From contig NZ_CAJTMN010000069.1 in assembly GCF_910577125.1 (NCBI RefSeq), positions 1 through 10,437 of the forward strand: 10,437 nt of DNA. The letters run 5' to 3'. The translations under genes were made by a program, and so were the position numbers. The DNA is from an uncultured Rikenella sp. (GTDB lineage: Bacteria > Bacteroidota > Bacteroidia > Bacteroidales > Rikenellaceae). Of the stretch, positions 6,341 through 10,437 are shown in pieces (position 1 is the first letter of the stretch; each line of letters opens with the position of its first letter). The notes under the pieces are model-generated. The model saw only the letters and a list, made by a program, of their open reading frames with translations, made no database searches and was not told the origin of the DNA.

Positions 6341-6379
6341 GGCCTTGCATGTCCCGGCCGGGGCGCGCAGGGCTTTTTT
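6341..6379 (+). terminator. Intrinsic terminator closing the NVEALA/propeller locus
   Basis: GCCTTGC (6342-6348) pairs with GCAGGGC (6367-6373) with one G-U pair, and the loop contains the self-complementary CCCGGCCGGG (6353-6362). Six Ts follow directly (6374-6379), and an A-rich stretch precedes the stem, as in typical rho-independent terminators. It lies 37 bases after the second propeller stop. Confidence 0.6.
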
Positions 6380-6413
6380 CGCAGGAGGCTGTCGCCCCGT
6401 CGCTAAAATGTGA

Positions 6414-6421
6414 TAACTTTG
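6414..6421 (+). promoter_or_regulatory. -7 promoter box immediately upstream of the YciO-like gene
   Basis: TAACTTTG is an exact match to TAnnTTTG. No clear TTG -33 element lies 19-21 bp upstream. The start codon at 6428 is only seven bases after the last G of the box, so the transcript would have little or no 5' leader. Confidence 0.55.
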
Positions 6422-6427
6422 TACCGT

Positions 6428-7042
6428 ATGATTATCAAGCTCTATCCCGAGAATCCCAACGAACGCACCGTCCGGCAGGTCGTCGACATGCTGCGAGGCG
6501 GCGCCGTGATCGTCTATCCGACCGACACGGTCTATGCCTTGGGGTGCGCGCTCGATCAGCCGAAAGCGATCGAGCGGCTCCGGACGATCCGCGGCGGAAA
6601 GGACTCTATGGAACTCTCCATCGTCTGCTCCGAGATCGGCGAGGTGGCCGAGTATGCCAAAGTGGACAACCGGGTCTTCAAGCTCCTGAAACATAACCTG
6701 CCGGGGCCGTTTACCTTTATTTTGCCCGCCTCGTCGCGGATTTCGGACAAGGTGATGGTGGGACGGCGGACGGTCGGCGTGCGGATTCCGGACAACTCCA
6801 TCGCGCAGGCCATTGTGCGGGAGCTTGGGATGCCGCTCGTCACTGCCTCGGTGCGGACGGACGATGTGGGCGACGAGATCGAATACATCACTGACCCGGA
6901 ACTGATCCGGGAACGGTATGCCGCGGTGGATGCCGTGGTTGACGGCGGGATGGGCGACGTGCATGCCTCGACCGTGGTGGACTGCACGCAGGACGGCGAG
7001 GTCGAAGTGGTGCGGCAGGGATTGCGGGAACTGGAATTTTAA
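6428..7042 (+). CDS. Sua5/YciO/YrdC-family protein (putative threonylcarbamoyl-AMP synthase), YciO-like
   Basis: Members of this family make threonylcarbamoyl-AMP from threonine, bicarbonate and ATP for the t6A37 tRNA modification. The protein is 204 residues, a single YrdC-type domain. Motifs are YPTDTVYALGC (30-40), LPGPFTFIL (91-99), VGVRIPDN (116-123) and STVVD (181-185). The N-terminus (IIKLYPENPNER) and the VDNRVFKLLKHNLPGPFTFIL stretch look more like E. coli YciO than TsaC. The KxRP and SAN-SG signatures of canonical TsaC are not seen, so the annotation to synthase is tentative. The ATG at 6428 is preferred over an in-frame GTG at 6410, because the promoter box lies between them and the family begins at this methionine. 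It is the first gene of a three-gene co-oriented set. Confidence 0.85.
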   Translation: MIIKLYPENPNERTVRQVVDMLRGGAVIVYPTDTVYALGCALDQPKAIERLRTIRGGKDSMELSIVCSEIGEVAEYAKVDNRVFKLLKHNLPGPFTFILPASSRISDKVMVGRRTVGVRIPDNSIAQAIVRELGMPLVTASVRTDDVGDEIEYITDPELIRERYAAVDAVVDGGMGDVHASTVVDCTQDGEVEVVRQGLRELEF

Positions 7043-7060
7043 TCGGACTCATCGATAATT

Positions 7061-7642
7061 ATGGAAGAACAGGAACGTCCGCAGGAGGCGGAAACCGGCA
7101 CCGACCGGCGGCTGCCGGGGCCCGAGCCGGACTGGAAACAAAAATACCGGGCCGAATGGCTCACCGGCGGCTTGGTGTTGGGGCTGGCTCTGTTTGCGAT
7201 GATGGGGCTGGAGTATCTTTTGCGCGAGGTGCGGACGGGGTGGATCGGGCTGTTGCTTTCGATCGTTCCGCTGGTCGTGCTGATAACCGTGCTGGTCACC
7301 TACGGACGGCGCGCGGCAGCGTTGCGGGGGCCGGGATTCACCTACGGAAAGGCCTTCGGATTCTCGTTGTGGATCTGTCTGTTGAGCGGAATTATCTACG
7401 GAACGGGGATGTTTCTTTTGCTGGAGGTGGTCGATCCGGTCTATTTCGGGCGGACGCTGGAACAGGCGCTGACGATCTATCTCCGGGCCGGCATGCTCAC
7501 GGTGCAGGAGGGGCGCGAGGTGATGGCGATGATGCACAGCCTGCCGTTTATGGTCGTCGGCGGAATGTTCGCGATGGTGCTTCAGGGCGGTTTCGTGGCG
7601 TTGTTTACTTCCGCGGTCGTGCGGTATCGGGTTAATCAATAA
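7061..7642 (+). CDS. DUF4199 family membrane protein
   Basis: This 193-residue integral membrane protein has a charged, Pro/Glu-rich N-terminal tail (1-32). It has about four hydrophobic segments: 33-53, 61-81, 100-122 and 162-186. The GFTYGKAFGFSL stretch (92-103) before the third segment, the overall layout, and a GT2 glycosyltransferase directly downstream match DUF4199 proteins of Bacteroidetes, whose function is unknown. It starts 18 bases after the YciO-like gene and ends 15 bases before the glycosyltransferase, so it is almost certainly in one operon. A role as a partner of the glycosyltransferase, for example in lipid-linked sugar handling, is inferred from synteny only. No catalytic motif is visible. 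Confidence 0.75.
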   Translation: MEEQERPQEAETGTDRRLPGPEPDWKQKYRAEWLTGGLVLGLALFAMMGLEYLLREVRTGWIGLLLSIVPLVVLITVLVTYGRRAAALRGPGFTYGKAFGFSLWICLLSGIIYGTGMFLLLEVVDPVYFGRTLEQALTIYLRAGMLTVQEGREVMAMMHSLPFMVVGGMFAMVLQGGFVALFTSAVVRYRVNQ

Positions 7643-7657
7643 GCAATCGGGAGAGTT

Positions 7658-8605
7658 ATGGATATATCGCTGGTCATTCCGGTGTATAACGAAGAGGAGT
7701 CGCTCGTGCCGCTGATGGAGTGGGTGGCGCGGGTGATGGCGGAGCACGGTTTTACGTACGAGGCGATTTTTGTGGACGACGGCTCCACGGACGGGTCGTG
7801 GGCGGTGATTACGCAGCTCAGGGAACGGTATCCGGAGGTGCGGGGGATCCGGTTTCGCCGGAATTACGGGAAGTCGCCCGCTTTGTACTGCGGATTCGAC
7901 GCGGCGCAGGGCGACGTGGTGATTACGATGGACGCCGACTTGCAGGACTCGCCGGACGAGATTCCGGAGCTCTACCGGATGGTGACCGCGGAGGGCTACG
8001 ACCTGGTGTCGGGCTGGAAACGCAAACGGTACGATCCGGTGGGGAAGACCCTGCCGTCGAAGTTCTTCAACTGGACGGCGCGGCGCGCCAGCGGAATCAA
8101 GCTGCATGACTTCAATTGCGGACTCAAGGCCTATAAGAAGAAAGTGGTCAAGTCGATCGAGGTCTACGGCGAGATGCACCGCTTTATCCCGATACTGGCC
8201 AAGCAGGCCGGGTTCCGGCGCATCGGCGAGAAGGTCGTGCAGCACCGGGCGCGGCAGTTCGGGGTCTCGAAATTCGGCTGGGAGCGGATGATCAAGGGCT
8301 ATATCGACCTGCTGACGGTGCTCTTCATGACCCGGTTCGGGCGTCGGCCGATGTATATTTTCGGCGGACTCGGCACAGTGATGTTTTTGGTCGGGCTGGG
8401 GATCACCGTCTGGCTGATCGCCGAAAAGCTCTGGCTGCAGGGGCAGGGGCTGCCGCTGCGGCCGGTGACCGACCAGCCGTTGTTCTATATCGCTCTGCTG
8501 GCGGTGGGGTTGGGGGTGCAGACCTTCCTGGCCGGCTTCCTCGGCGAGATGGTCAACCGCTCGGCGCCGGAGCGGAACCACTATCTGGTGGACGAGCGGC
8601 TGTAG
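7658..8605 (+). CDS. GT2 family glycosyltransferase, polyprenyl-phosphate sugar transferase type
   Basis: This 315-residue enzyme resembles the DPM1/GtrB/ArnC group, which transfers a sugar from a nucleotide donor to a polyprenyl phosphate at the inner membrane. The GT-A domain starts with ISLVIPVYNEEESL (3-16). DDGSTDGS (40-47) and MDADLQDSP (91-99) provide the nucleotide/metal-binding Asp residues, including D92-A-D94. FNCGLKAY (152-159) and HRARQFGVSKFG (196-207) are typical of this subgroup. Two membrane helices close the protein (about 231-256 and 274-296). The sugar and acceptor cannot be read from the sequence. GGGAGAG (7649-7655) before the ATG is a better than usual ribosome binding site. 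It is the last gene of the YciO-like / DUF4199 / GT2 set. Confidence 0.92.
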   Translation: MDISLVIPVYNEEESLVPLMEWVARVMAEHGFTYEAIFVDDGSTDGSWAVITQLRERYPEVRGIRFRRNYGKSPALYCGFDAAQGDVVITMDADLQDSPDEIPELYRMVTAEGYDLVSGWKRKRYDPVGKTLPSKFFNWTARRASGIKLHDFNCGLKAYKKKVVKSIEVYGEMHRFIPILAKQAGFRRIGEKVVQHRARQFGVSKFGWERMIKGYIDLLTVLFMTRFGRRPMYIFGGLGTVMFLVGLGITVWLIAEKLWLQGQGLPLRPVTDQPLFYIALLAVGLGVQTFLAGFLGEMVNRSAPERNHYLVDERL

Positions 8606-8655
8606 CGGCAGGAGACGGTTTTTATCCCTGCGGATGAAGAAACGGGCCCCAAAAA

Positions 8656-8686
8656 TTGCGCAGATTTGAAAAAATGATTAAAATTG
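8656..8686 (+). promoter_or_regulatory. Predicted gapA promoter
   Basis: TTG at 8656-8658 and TAAAATTG (8679-8686; one mismatch to TAnnTTTG) are separated by 20 bp. Transcription would begin near 8692, giving a leader of about 70 bases. The preceding bases after the glycosyltransferase stop (8606-8655) show no clear terminator, so read-through into gapA is possible. Confidence 0.6.
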
Positions 8687-8759
8687 CACTCGGATTCGGG
8701 GAGTCTCTCCCCGGCGACGGCAACGGATTCTTGAACAAACACAATAAAAACTCACAACT

Positions 8760-9764
<1,005 letters not shown>

Positions 9765-9789
9765 GCGTTTGCCTTTCTACTTTAGACTT

Positions 9790-9834
9790 AGAAGAGGGCA
9801 TCTTGAATTACTCAAGATGCCCTCTTCTTTTTTT
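9790..9834 (+). terminator. Strong intrinsic terminator of gapA
   Basis: A perfect 16-bp stem, 9791-9806 with 9812-9827, encloses a five-base loop (ATTAC), and seven Ts follow (9828-9834). It separates gapA from the convergent ispF. On the minus strand no comparable T-run follows the stem, so it looks efficient mainly for gapA. Confidence 0.93.
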
Positions 9835-9852
9835 CTTGGTGGAGGTGCTTTC

Positions 9853-10335
9853 TTATTTCTGATAGAGCAGGGCAGTCGCATAAACCGCCACTCCCTCCTC
9901 CCGGCCGGTGAACCCGAGCCGTTCGGTGGTCGTCGCCTTGACGGACACCTCATCAATGGCGATCCCCAAGATCGGAGCCAGCGTCTCCCGCATCCGGTCG
10001 ATATAGGGCCGTAATTTCGGTGCCTGTGCCAGTATGGTGCAGTCGACGTTTCCTATCTCGAATCCTTTCTCGTGCACCAGCCCGACACATTTCCGTAACA
10101 GAATCTTGCTGTCTATCCCTTTGAATGCTTGTGCATTATCCGGGAAATGCAGTCCGATATCTCCCAAGGCGAGGGCGCCGAGCAGGGCGTCGCACAAGGC
10201 GTGGATCAGTATGTCGCCGTCGGAGTGAGCCACAAAGCCTTTATTATGTTCAATACGGATGCCGCCTAACCACATGGGCAGTCCCTCTTGCAAGGCGTGC
10301 ACGTCGAATCCGTTCCCGATACGTATCTTTTTCAT
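9853..10335 (-). CDS. ispF: 2-C-methyl-D-erythritol 2,4-cyclodiphosphate synthase
   Basis: IspF catalyses the fifth step of the MEP isoprenoid pathway: it cyclises CDP-methylerythritol 2-phosphate to methylerythritol cyclodiphosphate with loss of CMP. The protein is 160 residues, the usual length of this trimeric cytoplasmic enzyme. The metal ligands are visible as D11 and H13 in GFDVHAL and H45 in DILIHALCDALLGA. The H37-S-D-G loop is present, as are GDIGLHFPD (58-66) and KATTTERLGFTGREEGVA (133-150), which bind the nucleotide part. The ATG at 10335 fits the family start (MKKIRIGNGFDVH). It is convergent with gapA. No clear TAnnTTTG box is seen upstream within the window, so the promoter may lie outside it or be divergent from consensus. 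Confidence 0.97.
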   Translation of the reverse strand: MKKIRIGNGFDVHALQEGLPMWLGGIRIEHNKGFVAHSDGDILIHALCDALLGALALGDIGLHFPDNAQAFKGIDSKILLRKCVGLVHEKGFEIGNVDCTILAQAPKLRPYIDRMRETLAPILGIAIDEVSVKATTTERLGFTGREEGVAVYATALLYQK

Positions 10336-10368
10336 CTTTATTTCGTACTTTTAACCTTTCGATTATCT

Positions 10369-10437
10369 GTTTTTGCCCGGGAGGGTACTGTTCTCTTTGT
10401 GAACAAAGAGAACCAGAAAAACTTTAGAGGATGCTAA
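10369..10437 (+). repeat. Hairpin-bearing intergenic sequence, probable repeat related to 1-304
   Basis: The stretch begins GTTTTTGCCCGG and contains a perfect 10-bp hairpin, 10390-10399 with 10404-10413 around a TGAA loop. It ends CTTTAGAGGATGC at the window edge. No T-run follows the stem on either strand, so it is not an ordinary terminator. A related GTTTTGC start and a CTTTAGGATGC end occur on the minus strand of 1-304. It may continue beyond the window. Confidence 0.45.

Noticed and set aside
5633..6964. 443-codon minus-strand frame spanning the second propeller gene and the YciO-like gene
   Set aside because: It crosses two supported plus-strand genes, the terminator and the promoter between them, and is His/Arg/Pro-rich without any motif.
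7049..8581. 510-codon minus-strand frame opposite DUF4199 and the glycosyltransferase
   Set aside because: Both plus-strand genes have clear family features; the antisense frame is low-complexity His/Arg/Pro/Gln sequence.
8606..8640. Weak GCAGG/CCTGC hairpin with a T-run as a terminator after the glycosyltransferase
   Set aside because: The stem is only about five base pairs and the T-run lies inside the loop, not after the stem.

Overview
The window looks like a chromosomal segment from a gut-type Bacteroidota, most likely Rikenellaceae / Alistipes-like; this placement is inference. The evidence is several Bacteroidota-style promoters (TTG, about 20 bp, TAnnTTTG), scarce Shine-Dalgarno sequences, protein families typical of Bacteroidetes (NVEALA peptide, 6-bladed beta-propeller lipoproteins, DUF4199), and fairly high GC in most coding regions (36 of 60 bases counted in 7921-7980).

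Layout. (1) 1-304 has no convincing gene. It is packed with nested inverted repeats and resembles an intergenic repeat element. (2) On the minus strand, mltG (1896-2972) and lnt (305-1870) form an envelope operon: an endolytic murein transglycosylase and the apolipoprotein N-acyltransferase. (3) Divergent from mltG lies the small bacterial SRP RNA (3074-3178), with closely packed back-to-back promoters between them. (4) 3301-6304 holds a co-oriented accessory locus. It contains a 106-residue six-cysteine NVEALA-family exported peptide, a 6-bladed beta-propeller lipoprotein, a lipoprotein with a thioredoxin-like CGSC motif, and a second TolB-like beta-propeller lipoprotein; a likely intrinsic terminator closes it at 6341-6379. 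Base composition rises steeply across it. (5) A housekeeping-type operon follows: a YciO-like Sua5/YrdC-family protein (6428-7042), a DUF4199 membrane protein (7061-7642) and a polyprenyl-phosphate-type GT2 glycosyltransferase (7658-8605). (6) gapA (8760-9764) has its own promoter and a strong terminator. (7) ispF (9853-10335) is on the minus strand, with another hairpin-bearing repeat-like sequence upstream of it at the window end.

How the genes fit together. The most interesting part is region 4. A predicted exported cysteine-rich peptide, two surface-type propeller lipoproteins and a CxxC lipoprotein suggest a small secreted-peptide system with disulfide chemistry in the periplasm or at the outer membrane. 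Its function is unknown. Lnt, encoded nearby, would in principle acylate all three lipoproteins, but the genes are divergently arranged and no direct link is shown. The rest is ordinary core metabolism and envelope biogenesis.
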